A stretch of 64,000 bases of DNA, taken from positions 5,295,477 to 5,359,476 of the forward strand of contig LR990730.1 of assembly GCA_905142475.1 (NCBI GenBank), in the 5' to 3' direction. Under the pieces are notes generated by a model that worked only from the letters and a program-made list of their open reading frames with translations, ran no database searches and was not told the DNA's origin. Source of the stretch: Xanthomonas hydrangeae. Its GTDB lineage: Bacteria; Pseudomonadota; Gammaproteobacteria; Xanthomonadales; Xanthomonadaceae. Positions 43,480 to 51,390 of this stretch are shown here, piece by piece (position 1 is the stretch's first letter; every line of letters begins with the position of its first letter). Both the position numbers and the translations under genes were made by a program.

Positions 43480-46014
43480 TCAGAAGCGATAGTTGATGCG
43501 GCCAAACCAATACGTCCCCACGGTGCCGAGCACATCGCCATATTCGTAGGTGAAGGTGGTGCTGGCGCGCTGGCTGGCATTGCGTGCGGCCTCGGGGATC
43601 TTGCGCGTGCGCTTGTTGCCGAGGTTGTCCACACCGGCATCCACGCTCCAACCGCCACCGATGGTGTAGCTCCCGCTGAGATTGCTCACCAGCACCGGAC
43701 TCAACTGATATTTCTGTCCGTTGGTCAGCCGCTTGAGCGGACCCAGATAATTGAGATTGAGGTTGGCGCTCCACCGTCCCTGACTCCACGACACGCCGGC
43801 CACCTGGGTGTATGTGGGCGAGCGATAGCGCAAGGCGTACTCGCTGGTTTCGGTGAGCAGACCGATGTTGGGCAAGCCTTGCAGCGCGCTCGGCACACTA
43901 CGCACCTGGGTGATTTCGGTGCGCCCGGCGTTGGCCGCATAGGTGTAACGCAAACGTCCCCAGTCGGTGTCTTGAGTGGCTTCCAGCGTAAGCTCCACAC
44001 CGCGCGTGCGGGTGTCGCCAACGTTGGTGAAGTAACTCACGTAGTACGCCTCGCCCGCCGGAATGGCGATACCGGCGCTGCCCAACAAGTCATCGATGGT
44101 GGACTGTTGCGCGGCGCTCAATGGGCTGTTGCCGTAGTCGACGACGTTGGCCGGGTCCAGCGCGTTGTAGCCGATCTGGCTGGATTGCCCAAGCTGATCG
44201 CGGATGTCGATCTGATACACATCCACGGCCGCATGCACGTTCTGCACCGGATCGAAGGTCACGCCCACGCTGTAGTTGCGCGCTTTCTCCGGGCGCAGAT
44301 CGCTCGCTCCCAGCGCGCGTGCCACCGGCGAATCCACCTGCGCCACCAGCGTCGTGCCGCACGGGCAATTGCCGGTGACCTGGTAATAGCGCGCGGCCAA
44401 TCCCGGTGCATGAAAGCCGTTGCTGAGCGTCGCACGCACGCCGATGCGCTCGGTGACATCCAGGCGGGTGGACAGGCGCCCGGTGGTGACATCGCCGAAG
44501 TCGGAATGGTCTTCGTAACGCACTGCCGCATCCACGAACCAGTGCTCGGTGACATTGGCCGAGGCGCCCAGATAGGCCGCCTTGCTGTTGCGCGTGGCGT
44601 CTGCCGCATCGGCAGGCGCAAACCCGATGAAGGCCGCTGCGCCGAAGCCGGTGTACGACTCCCACTGACCGGGAGCGCGTCGATAGTCTTCGTGCTGATA
44701 TTCCAGCCCGGCACTCAGCTCCACCGGCGAAGCCAGCGCCGGCAGGGCGATGGCGCGGCGCAGGTCCAGATTGGCCAGCTGCTGCAGATAATCGACCTTG
44801 CCGTCATAGAAATCGGTCGGTGCGCCCGGATACGCCAGCGAGAAATTGGCCGAATCGCGTGTATAGGTGCGGATGGTGTCGCGGTTATAGGTCACGCTGG
44901 CGTCGTAGTCCCAACCGGCCAGCGCGCCTTTGAATCCTGCAGTCCCGTTGTACTGCTGCTCCTTGCTCTGGATCGAGGGCGAGAATCCGTCCGGCCACAC
45001 CGTCAGTACACCGGCCGCATCGTAGACACCGGAGATCGTCGCCGGCTGGCGGAAGTTCTGCACCGCGCTGGCGGTGCGATCGCTGGCCGTGCCAGTGACA
45101 TAGACCTGCAGCGTATCGCCCAGGCTGCGCCCTGCATTCACCGCCGCACTGGTCAGCGCGTAATCGGCCGAACTGTAGATGCGGTTGGCCTGCGCATCGC
45201 GGGTGGCCTCGGCCGGATTGCGCGTAGCGCCGGCCGGCAGGCTGTTGTAACTGCCGAGTGCGACCAGGCTGCCATCGGCGCCGATGGCTGGATAACTCAG
45301 ATAGTCCGGTTGATAGGTCAATGGCCGGATCGCGCTGTGCTGGCGGGTGCGTTCGGCCGATAGATTGACGAAGCCATCGGCGCCCCACGGCAGCCCCAGG
45401 TTGCCGCGCACGCTGGTGCGGCTGCCGTCGCCATCGCTGCTGCTGCCGCTCTCCAGCCAGGCGCTGCCACCGCTGGCCTGGGTCTTGAGCAGGATGTTGA
45501 CCACCCCGGCGATCGCATCGGAGCCATAGATCGCCGAAGCGCCATCACGCAAGACCTCCACCCGGTCGATCGCCGCAATCGGAATCAGCGCCAGGTCGGC
45601 CCAGGCATGGCCGGGGAAGCCGCCACCGTTGGCGCCGCTGACATAGGCGCTGGCGTTGCGCCGTTTGCCGTTGATCAGCACCAAGGTGTAGCCGGGCGAC
45701 AGGTTACGCAGCTGATAGCCGCGCACCAGACTTTCCTGATCGCTCTGGTAGCCGCCCACCTGGCTCAGCGACGGCAGGGTGCGTTGCAGCGCGTCGAGCA
45801 GATTGCCCTGCCCGGTCGCCACCAACTCCTGCGCCGACACCACATCGATCGGGGTGGAACTGTTCTTGACCGTGCGCGTGCTGCTGCGCGAGCCGGTCAC
45901 CAGCACCGTGTCCAAGGTGGCGGCCGCCGCCGCAGGCGCATCGGCCGGCGCGGCATTGGCGGGATCGGACAACAACGGCGCTGCGAGCAGCAGCCACAGA
46001 CGGAATCGGCGCAT
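43480..46014 (-). CDS. TonB-dependent receptor without STN domain
   Basis: This 844-residue outer-membrane receptor has a signal peptide (MRRFRLWLLLAAPLLSDPANA). The TonB-box region is LDTVLVTGSRSS, the plug contains TVKNSSTPIDVVSAQELVATGQG and RDGASAIYGSDAIAGVVNILLK, and the barrel ends YWFGRINYRF. It is of the same subfamily as the receptor at 30107, but without the signalling domain. It is divergent from a GlxA/AraC-type regulator at 46204 that probably controls it. The substrate is unknown. Confidence 0.93.
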   Translation of the reverse strand: MRRFRLWLLLAAPLLSDPANAAPADAPAAAAATLDTVLVTGSRSSTRTVKNSSTPIDVVSAQELVATGQGNLLDALQRTLPSLSQVGGYQSDQESLVRGYQLRNLSPGYTLVLINGKRRNASAYVSGANGGGFPGHAWADLALIPIAAIDRVEVLRDGASAIYGSDAIAGVVNILLKTQASGGSAWLESGSSSDGDGSRTSVRGNLGLPWGADGFVNLSAERTRQHSAIRPLTYQPDYLSYPAIGADGSLVALGSYNSLPAGATRNPAEATRDAQANRIYSSADYALTSAAVNAGRSLGDTLQVYVTGTASDRTASAVQNFRQPATISGVYDAAGVLTVWPDGFSPSIQSKEQQYNGTAGFKGALAGWDYDASVTYNRDTIRTYTRDSANFSLAYPGAPTDFYDGKVDYLQQLANLDLRRAIALPALASPVELSAGLEYQHEDYRRAPGQWESYTGFGAAAFIGFAPADAADATRNSKAAYLGASANVTEHWFVDAAVRYEDHSDFGDVTTGRLSTRLDVTERIGVRATLSNGFHAPGLAARYYQVTGNCPCGTTLVAQVDSPVARALGASDLRPEKARNYSVGVTFDPVQNVHAAVDVYQIDIRDQLGQSSQIGYNALDPANVVDYGNSPLSAAQQSTIDDLLGSAGIAIPAGEAYYVSYFTNVGDTRTRGVELTLEATQDTDWGRLRYTYAANAGRTEITQVRSVPSALQGLPNIGLLTETSEYALRYRSPTYTQVAGVSWSQGRWSANLNLNYLGPLKRLTNGQKYQLSPVLVSNLSGSYTIGGGWSVDAGVDNLGNKRTRKIPEAARNASQRASTTFTYEYGDVLGTVGTYWFGRINYRF

Positions 46015-46127
46015 TGGCGTGCCTTGAACGGGATGCCGTCCATTCAAGGCGTTGCGCGCGCCTGCCACCATCGGTGCGCACGACAACCGCTGGCAACATC
46101 GCGCCAGCGACATATCCATTGGCGATG

Positions 46128-46147
46128 TGGTCACAACCACTGGTCAC
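46128..46147. promoter_or_regulatory. Candidate operator with repeated TGGTCAC
   Basis: Two direct copies of TGGTCAC (46128-46134 and 46141-46147), 13 bp apart, lie in the 189-bp divergent intergenic region between the TonB receptor and the AraC-type regulator. AraC-family proteins often bind direct repeats. The spacing here is shorter than the usual 20-21 bp, so this is tentative. Confidence 0.3.
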
Positions 46148-46203
46148 CACTGCAGGCAGTCTGCAACGTCGCGACGCACGGCAAACGCGGCCTAATACCA
46201 CGC

Positions 46204-47184
46204 ATGAGCGAACCCGACTCCCCGCACGTCACCGCCGCGCCCCTGGTTGCGATTTTGGCCTACCAGCAACTGGGTCTGTTCGAGTTCGGCTGCGCTGTCG
46301 GGCTATTTGCGCCGCAACGCCCCGAGCTGGAGGTGGAGTGGTACCGCAGCGTGGTGTGCGCCTGCGAGCCGGACGCGCTGAAGACGCTGGGCGGCTGCCT
46401 GTTGCAGGCACCGGCCACGCTGGACCGGCTCGACGATGCAGACGTGATCGTGATCCCCGGCTGGCGCAATCCCGACGAATGCCCGCCGGCTGCACTGCTG
46501 GACAAACTGCGCGCCGCCCACGCACGCGGCGCGCGGCTGGCCTCGATCTGCTCGGGCGCCTTCGTGCTGGCCTATGCCGGCCTGCTGGATGGCCGTAGCG
46601 CCACCACCCACTGGCGGCTCACCGACCTGCTCGCCAGCCGCTTCCCCGCCATCGAGGTGCGCGCCAACGTGCTGTATGTCGACACCGGCAGCATCCTCAC
46701 CTCGGCCGGCTCGGCCACCGGCATGGACATGCTGCTGCACATGGTGCGCAAGGACTACGGCACGCATGTGGCCAACCTGGTCGCGCAGCGGCTGGTGCTG
46801 GCGCCGTGGCGCGATGGCGAGCGCAGCCAGCTGGTCAACCGCTCGATCCCGCTCGGCGAACCGAACCGGCTTGCGGTGCTCACCGAATGGATCCGCAGCC
46901 ATCTGGACCAACCGCACACCCTGGCCAGCCTGGCCGAGCGTGCCGCCCTCAGCCAACGCACGCTGCAACGGCAGTTTCTCGAAGCTACCGGGCTGTCGCC
47001 GATCGACTGGGTGATCCGCGAGCGCGTGGCACTGGCGCGCGAGTTACTGGAAACCACCGACCGACCGCTGCACTGGATCGCCGAACGCGCCGGCTTCGGC
47101 TCGCTGGAATCGTTCCGCCGGCATTTTCGCGTGCTGGCCCAGGCCAGCCCGGCAGCGTACCGGCGCCAGTTGCAGATCCGCTAG
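46204..47184 (+). CDS. GlxA-type AraC family transcriptional regulator
   Basis: This 326-residue regulator has an N-terminal DJ-1/PfpI-like domain (LVAILAYQQLGLFEFGCAV, nucleophile-elbow ASICSGAFVLAYAGLLDG, TTHWRLTDLLASRFP) and a C-terminal AraC double helix-turn-helix (HTLASLAERAALSQRTLQRQFLEATG, GFGSLESFRRHFR). Related proteins (GlxA, FtrA, ArgR-type, GbdR) respond to small metabolites. It is transcribed away from the TonB receptor gene at 46014, which is its likeliest target. Confidence 0.92.
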   Translation: MSEPDSPHVTAAPLVAILAYQQLGLFEFGCAVGLFAPQRPELEVEWYRSVVCACEPDALKTLGGCLLQAPATLDRLDDADVIVIPGWRNPDECPPAALLDKLRAAHARGARLASICSGAFVLAYAGLLDGRSATTHWRLTDLLASRFPAIEVRANVLYVDTGSILTSAGSATGMDMLLHMVRKDYGTHVANLVAQRLVLAPWRDGERSQLVNRSIPLGEPNRLAVLTEWIRSHLDQPHTLASLAERAALSQRTLQRQFLEATGLSPIDWVIRERVALARELLETTDRPLHWIAERAGFGSLESFRRHFRVLAQASPAAYRRQLQIR

Positions 47185-47302
47185 CGCGCGCTGGGCTTCG
47201 CCAGTGCATCGCCAGCTCATCCGCCAGCCTGCGCGATGGTGGGCGGCGCTCCAGGCATCTGTCGCCTGGATGCGACGGCTGCGCAGTCGGTCTGCCGGTC
47301 GC

Positions 47303-47620
47303 TTAGTCGCCCAGTTCGGCCAGACGCGCGCGCACGCTCTCGACATCGATGTGCTCGCGCACATGCGGCCACTGCCGCGCCCACACCGAACGGAACACGA
47401 TCCACGCGCCGAACACGCCCAGACAAGTCGAGCCCAGCGCCAGCAGCAACGGATGCAATGGCGAGCCGTTGCCGGTCTGGAACAGATACATGAAGGCGCC
47501 GGAAAACAGCAGCCACACGCCGAACACCGGCCAGTTACTGGCCAGCAGACTAGGGTTGGGGCGCTCGATCTCACGCAGCAACCGGGTCAGCGCCTTGCGT
47601 TCGTCATCGTCCGGTGTCAT
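47303..47620 (-). CDS. Small two-helix membrane protein, function unknown
   Basis: This 105-residue protein has a charged N-terminus (MTPDDDERKALTRLLREIERPNP), two hydrophobic helices (WPVFGVWLLFSGAFMYLF and PLLLALGSTCLGVFGAWIVF) and an acidic C-terminus (HIDVESVRARLAELGD). I do not recognise a family. The ATG at 47620 is preferred. An upstream extension would run through the dispersed repeat at 47650-47733. It is convergent with the regulator at 46204. Confidence 0.75.
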   Translation of the reverse strand: MTPDDDERKALTRLLREIERPNPSLLASNWPVFGVWLLFSGAFMYLFQTGNGSPLHPLLLALGSTCLGVFGAWIVFRSVWARQWPHVREHIDVESVRARLAELGD

Positions 47621-47649
47621 CGACTGGCCGCTCCACGGGTTGACTGCGT

Positions 47650-47733
47650 TTTTATAGTGGCTAACAAAACGTAGCGAGCGGTCGTCAGGTGGGCGTGGAC
47701 GGCGCGCAGGAACCGGAGTGTACGGGTGGTACA
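47650..47733 (-). repeat. 84-bp dispersed repeat, copy 1
   Basis: On the minus strand this stretch aligns without gaps to 52570-52653 over 84 bp at roughly 75 percent identity, with most differences being transitions. Shared blocks include CCTGAC, CGCTACGT, AGCCACT and TAAAA. A partial inverted match to its end (TTTTGTTAG) occurs at about 47781-47789. It lies just upstream of the small membrane protein gene and may contain its promoter or leader. Confidence 0.75.
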
Positions 47734-47807
47734 TGAGGATTCCGAGCACCGGCCGCGCCCGTCTGGCGGCCGCGCAGTAGTTTTGTTAGTCGCTCTTGAT
47801 CGCCGCG

Positions 47808-48974
47808 CTAGATCACGCGGCAGAAAACAGCCTTCAGATAGCGCGATTCCTGCACGTGCGCCATGAACGGATGGTCCGGGCCGGCACCGGCGACTTTCAG
47901 GATCTGGATGGTTCGCCCGGAGAAATACGAGGCGCGGCGCAGCATGTCCAGGAATTCCTGCTCGGCCACCAGCCCGGTGCACGAGAAGGTGGCGAACAGG
48001 CCACCGGGCTTGACCACGCCCAACGCCAATTTGTTCATGTCCAGGTACTTCTTCAACGCGGGAATCACCTGTTCGCGGTCGCGCGTCATCTTGGCTGGGT
48101 CCAGGATCACCACATCGAACTGGTCGCCGCGATTGGACGCATCGCGCAGCCACGGAAAGATGTCGGCCTGCACGAACTTGGGGCGCACGTTGTTGAGCTT
48201 GGCATTGCCCTTGGCCAACGCGATCACATCCTCGTCGATGTCCACGCCCAGCACCTCGGACGCACCACGCGCGGCCGCATACACCGCAAATCCGCCGGTG
48301 TTGCAGCACAGGTCCAGCACGCTCTTGCCTTCGACCTGCTCGCTCAGCCACTGGCGGTTTTCGCGCTGATCGGCAAAAAACCCGGTCTTGTGCGCCCCCG
48401 CCGGGTCGGCACGGAACTTGATGCCGTACTCGGTGATCACCGCCGCTTCGGTGGTGGTGTTGCCGTGGAAGTCGAAGCTTTCCTGCTTCTGCACGTGTTC
48501 GTCGGCAAAGCTGTGGAAGCGGCAACCGGGGAACTGCTCGCGCAGCGCCTCGTAGATCCATTCGCGGTGGCGGAACATGCCGGCGGCGAAGAACTCCACC
48601 ACCACCAGGTCGCCGTAGCGGTCCACCACCAGCCCGGACAGGCCGTCGCCTTCGCTGTGCACCACGCGCCAGGCATCGGACACGCCATCGAGCTTGAGCC
48701 AGTCGCGGCGCAGGCTCACCGCGGCGGCGATCTTGCGCGAGAACCAGCCCGCATCCACCGGCACCGATTGATCGGTTTCCAGGATGCGCACGGCGATGCG
48801 CGAATGGCCGTTGTAGAAGCCGCGGCCGATCCACTCCCCATCCACGCCGACCACATCGACGATGGTGCCGGGTTTGGGCTTGGCGGCGGGCTTTTCCACC
48901 AGCTTCTGGAAGATCCACGGGTGGCTGAAGCGCCACGCATTCTTGAGTCGGACGACGGGGACAGGAGTATTCAT
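47808..48974 (-). CDS. rlmI: 23S rRNA m5C methyltransferase RlmI family
   Basis: This 388-residue SAM-dependent RNA methyltransferase of the RlmI/YccW type has an N-terminal PUA domain (VVRLKNAWRFSHPWIFQKLVEKP, GEWIGRGFYNGHSRIAVRIL), a middle RFM-like domain and the Rossmann methyltransferase domain with DLCCNTGGFAVYAAARGA (motif I) and VVILDPAKMTRDREQ (motif IV). E. coli RlmI modifies C1962 of 23S rRNA. ATG at 48974 fits the PUA start. It is divergent from the terC-like gene and its riboswitch. Confidence 0.92.
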   Translation of the reverse strand: MNTPVPVVRLKNAWRFSHPWIFQKLVEKPAAKPKPGTIVDVVGVDGEWIGRGFYNGHSRIAVRILETDQSVPVDAGWFSRKIAAAVSLRRDWLKLDGVSDAWRVVHSEGDGLSGLVVDRYGDLVVVEFFAAGMFRHREWIYEALREQFPGCRFHSFADEHVQKQESFDFHGNTTTEAAVITEYGIKFRADPAGAHKTGFFADQRENRQWLSEQVEGKSVLDLCCNTGGFAVYAAARGASEVLGVDIDEDVIALAKGNAKLNNVRPKFVQADIFPWLRDASNRGDQFDVVILDPAKMTRDREQVIPALKKYLDMNKLALGVVKPGGLFATFSCTGLVAEQEFLDMLRRASYFSGRTIQILKVAGAGPDHPFMAHVQESRYLKAVFCRVI

Positions 48975-48996
48975 CCGCCCATTGTATCCGGCTGGA

Positions 48997-49025
48997 TTGA
49001 CGTGCCTGAGCCCGCAACGCAGAAT
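48997..49025 (+). promoter_or_regulatory. Predicted promoter of the riboswitch-terC transcript
   Basis: TTGACG (48997-49002) and CAGAAT (49020-49025) are spaced by 17 bp. A transcript would begin near 49032, just where the conserved riboswitch sequence starts. The -10 box is a four-of-six match. Confidence 0.5.
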
Positions 49026-49029
49026 CGGG

Positions 49030-49215
49030 CTCAGAAGGGGAGTAGCTCCCAGGAACGGCCAACAGAACGTCGCAGCGGTCATGCCATCGTTCGGGAAGTC
49101 GCTCCAGCGTTGTCGCCGTCATTACGAGCCCTGTCATCAGGCGCTCCGGTGCAACGGCAACCGGCCCATACCGGTTGCGAGCGAGACCTTCGCCGCGCAG
49201 GCGAAGGTCCGTCAC
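49030..49215 (+). ncRNA. yybP-ykoY manganese riboswitch
   Basis: The leader contains the two signature internal loops of this class: AAGGGGAGTAGC at 49034-49045, and GCGAGACCTTCGCC at about 49180, followed by the closing GCGAAGGTCC near 49201-49210. The class senses Mn2+ and commonly controls TerC/Alx, MntP and P-type ATPase genes. Here it lies about 80 bp upstream of a TerC-family gene on the same strand. No terminator hairpin with T-run is obvious, so translational control is likelier (inference). The exact ends are approximate. Confidence 0.85.
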
Positions 49216-49292
49216 CCGGAATCCACGATTTCCGTGTCACAAGGCCTCAGCCCACCGGCTGTCCAGGTCGTTTCACTTTTCGGGATTCTTTT

Positions 49293-50249
49293 ATGCAAAC
49301 CATTGGCAATGTCTGGTTATGGGGTGGCTTCGCGATCGTGGTGATCGTGGCGCTGATGGTCGATCTGGTGCTGATGCGCCATGGCGGCGCGCACAAGGTG
49401 ACCTTCAAGGAAGCCACCTGGTGGAGCATCGGCTGGGTGCTGCTGGCGCTGGCCTTCAACGCCGGGCTGTGGTGGTACCTGCAGTCCAGCGCCGGCGAGG
49501 CGGTGGCCAACCGGATCGGGCTGGAGTTCCTGACCGGCTATCTGGTCGAGAAATCGCTCGCGGTCGACAACATCTTCGTGTTCCTGATGGTCATGACCTA
49601 CTTCGGCGTGCCTGAAGAACAGCGCCAGCGCGTGCTGATCATCGGCGTGCTGGGCGCCATCGTGCTGCGCGCGATCATGATCTTTGCAGGCTCGGTATTG
49701 CTGACCAAGTTCCATTGGCTGCTTTACGTGTTCGGCGCGTTCCTGCTGCTGACCGGTATCAAGATGTGGTTCTCCGCCGGCAAGGAGCCGGATCTGGAAG
49801 CCAACCCGGTGCTGCGCTGGATGCGCGGCCATCTGCGGCTCAGCCCGCAGTACGACGGCAACCTGCTGAGCGTGATCAAGGACGGCAAGCGCTGGTTCAC
49901 GCCGCTGTTCGTGGTGCTGATTTTGATCGCGGTGATCGATGTGATCTTCGCGGTGGACAGCATTCCGGCGATCTTTGCCATCACCACCGACCCGTTCATC
50001 GTGCTGACCTCCAACGTGTTCGCGGTGCTGGGCCTGCGTGCGATGTTCTTCCTGCTGGCCGGCATGGCCGACCGCTTTCACCTGTTGCCATATGGCCTGG
50101 CGGTGATCCTGGTGTTCATCGGCACCAAGATGATGATCATCGATCTGTACAAGATCCCGGTGCTGGTGTCGCTGGCAGTGGTGGTGCTGATCCTGATCTT
50201 CACCATCGTTTTGAGCTTGCTGCGTCCGCCCAAGCCGGCCCGTCACTGA
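49293..50249 (+). CDS. TerC family membrane protein (Alx-type, probable Mn2+ exporter)
   Basis: This 318-residue integral membrane protein has the TerC signature DNIFVFLMVMTYFGVP and the second half LILIAVIDVIFAVDSIPAIFAITTDPFIV, with acidic residues in the membrane (EKSLAVDN, FAVDSIP). There are about nine hydrophobic segments. Alx-type TerC proteins, such as E. coli Alx, are controlled by yybP-ykoY riboswitches and linked to manganese export. The riboswitch upstream supports that role here. The start is ATG 49293. Confidence 0.92.
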   Translation: MQTIGNVWLWGGFAIVVIVALMVDLVLMRHGGAHKVTFKEATWWSIGWVLLALAFNAGLWWYLQSSAGEAVANRIGLEFLTGYLVEKSLAVDNIFVFLMVMTYFGVPEEQRQRVLIIGVLGAIVLRAIMIFAGSVLLTKFHWLLYVFGAFLLLTGIKMWFSAGKEPDLEANPVLRWMRGHLRLSPQYDGNLLSVIKDGKRWFTPLFVVLILIAVIDVIFAVDSIPAIFAITTDPFIVLTSNVFAVLGLRAMFFLLAGMADRFHLLPYGLAVILVFIGTKMMIIDLYKIPVLVSLAVVVLILIFTIVLSLLRPPKPARH

Positions 50250-50325
50250 CGGGCCGGGATTCGGGATTGGGGATTCGTGAATGGCAGCGCCGCATGCACT
50301 GCTCCCCACCATGCGCACCGACCAT

Positions 50326-50448
50326 CTCGACTGGTCCTTGCCCGCCCACCGTCGCGGGACCTTACGCGGCATGGATGCCGCGTAAGAGCTTACAAGGACG
50401 TACTTGCAGCGTGTCCCGCGATGGTGGGCGGGCAAGGACCCTGCAGCC
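50326..50448 (+). repeat. Structured interspersed repeat with two ANGGA hexaloops, copy C
   Basis: This 123-bp element is nearly identical to copy A (42913-43035) but on the plus strand. The outer arms CTTGCCCGCCCACCGTCGCGGGAC and their complement are separated by hairpin CGCGGC-ATGGAT-GCCGCG (50366-50381) and hairpin TAC-AAGGAC-GTA (50391-50402). It lies between the terC-like gene and the rhomboid gene, about 140 bp before the latter. Confidence 0.85.
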
Positions 50449-50587
50449 AAGCAACAGATCATCCGTGATGCGGCGCAGGCTGATGCGCCAAAGATCGGCG
50501 CCGGGAGTGGATTATCCCGTCGCCGGGCCTGCTTATCCCGCGCCGGATGGGCTTGTAAAAAACCCGCGCGACGCCATCCGTGAAGGC

Positions 50588-51376
50588 ATGACACAGCATC
50601 CTGTTGCCGCCGCCGACGCCACCGCCCAAGACCGTCTGGACCGTTCCCGAGTCTTGCGTGCCTTCAACTTCAGCCTGGCCGCGGTGCTGCTGCTGGTGGC
50701 AGTGTTCACCGCCCAGGGCATGTTCGACTGGCGCGCCTGGGCGGTGGCACCGCTGCAGGCCGACGGCCTGCTCGGCATTCTCACCGCACCGCTGCTGCAT
50801 GGCTCGCTCGCGCATCTGGGCGCCAACACGGCCGCCCTGCTGATCCTGGGCACGCTGGCCGGCAGCGTGTATCCGCGCGCCACCGTCATGGCGCTACCGT
50901 TGTTGTGGCTGGGTTCGGGCCTGGGCGCCTGGCTGCTGGGCGAACCCGGCAGCCGCCACCTGGGCGCCAGCGGCGTCACCCACGGGCTGATGTTTCTGGT
51001 GTTTGTGCTCGGCCTGCTGCGCCGCGACCGCCCGGCGATCGCCACCAGCATGATCGCCTTCCTGTTCTACGGCGGCATGCTGCTGACCATCCTGCCGCAC
51101 GAGGCCGGCGTGTCGTGGCAATCGCATCTGGGCGGCGCCGTGGCCGGCCTGATCGCCGCACTGCTGCTGCGCCTGCGCGACCCGCAACAAGCCAAACCGC
51201 GCTACAGCTGGGACGACGAGGACGAAGACGCCGCCTGGGAAATCAGCACCGCCGAGCGCGACGTGCTGGAACCGCCGCCGCCGCGCCAGGTGCCGGTGCT
51301 ATGGCAACGCCAGGAAGACGGCTCGCACAACGTGGTACTGCATTTCCCCCCGCGCGAGCGACCGCCTGGGACGTAG
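50588..51376 (+). CDS. Rhomboid family intramembrane serine protease
   Basis: This 262-residue membrane protease cleaves substrate transmembrane segments. The catalytic Ser lies in LGASGVTHG, the catalytic His in SHLGGAVAGL, and the oxyanion-side HGSLAHLGAN motif is present. There are six hydrophobic helices. The C-terminal 60 residues form a hydrophilic acidic and Pro-rich cytoplasmic tail (SWDDEDEDAAW, EPPPPRQVP). ATG 50588 is chosen. A longer upstream frame runs back through the terC-like gene region. It is not obviously linked to its neighbours. Confidence 0.9.
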   Translation: MTQHPVAAADATAQDRLDRSRVLRAFNFSLAAVLLLVAVFTAQGMFDWRAWAVAPLQADGLLGILTAPLLHGSLAHLGANTAALLILGTLAGSVYPRATVMALPLLWLGSGLGAWLLGEPGSRHLGASGVTHGLMFLVFVLGLLRRDRPAIATSMIAFLFYGGMLLTILPHEAGVSWQSHLGGAVAGLIAALLLRLRDPQQAKPRYSWDDEDEDAAWEISTAERDVLEPPPPRQVPVLWQRQEDGSHNVVLHFPPRERPPGT

Positions 51377-51390
51377 GAGCGCGGATGCGT

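Noticed and set aside
47796..49292. Plus-strand frame joined to the terC-like gene
   Set aside because: It is antisense to rlmI and would run through the riboswitch. The TerC protein starts at 49293.
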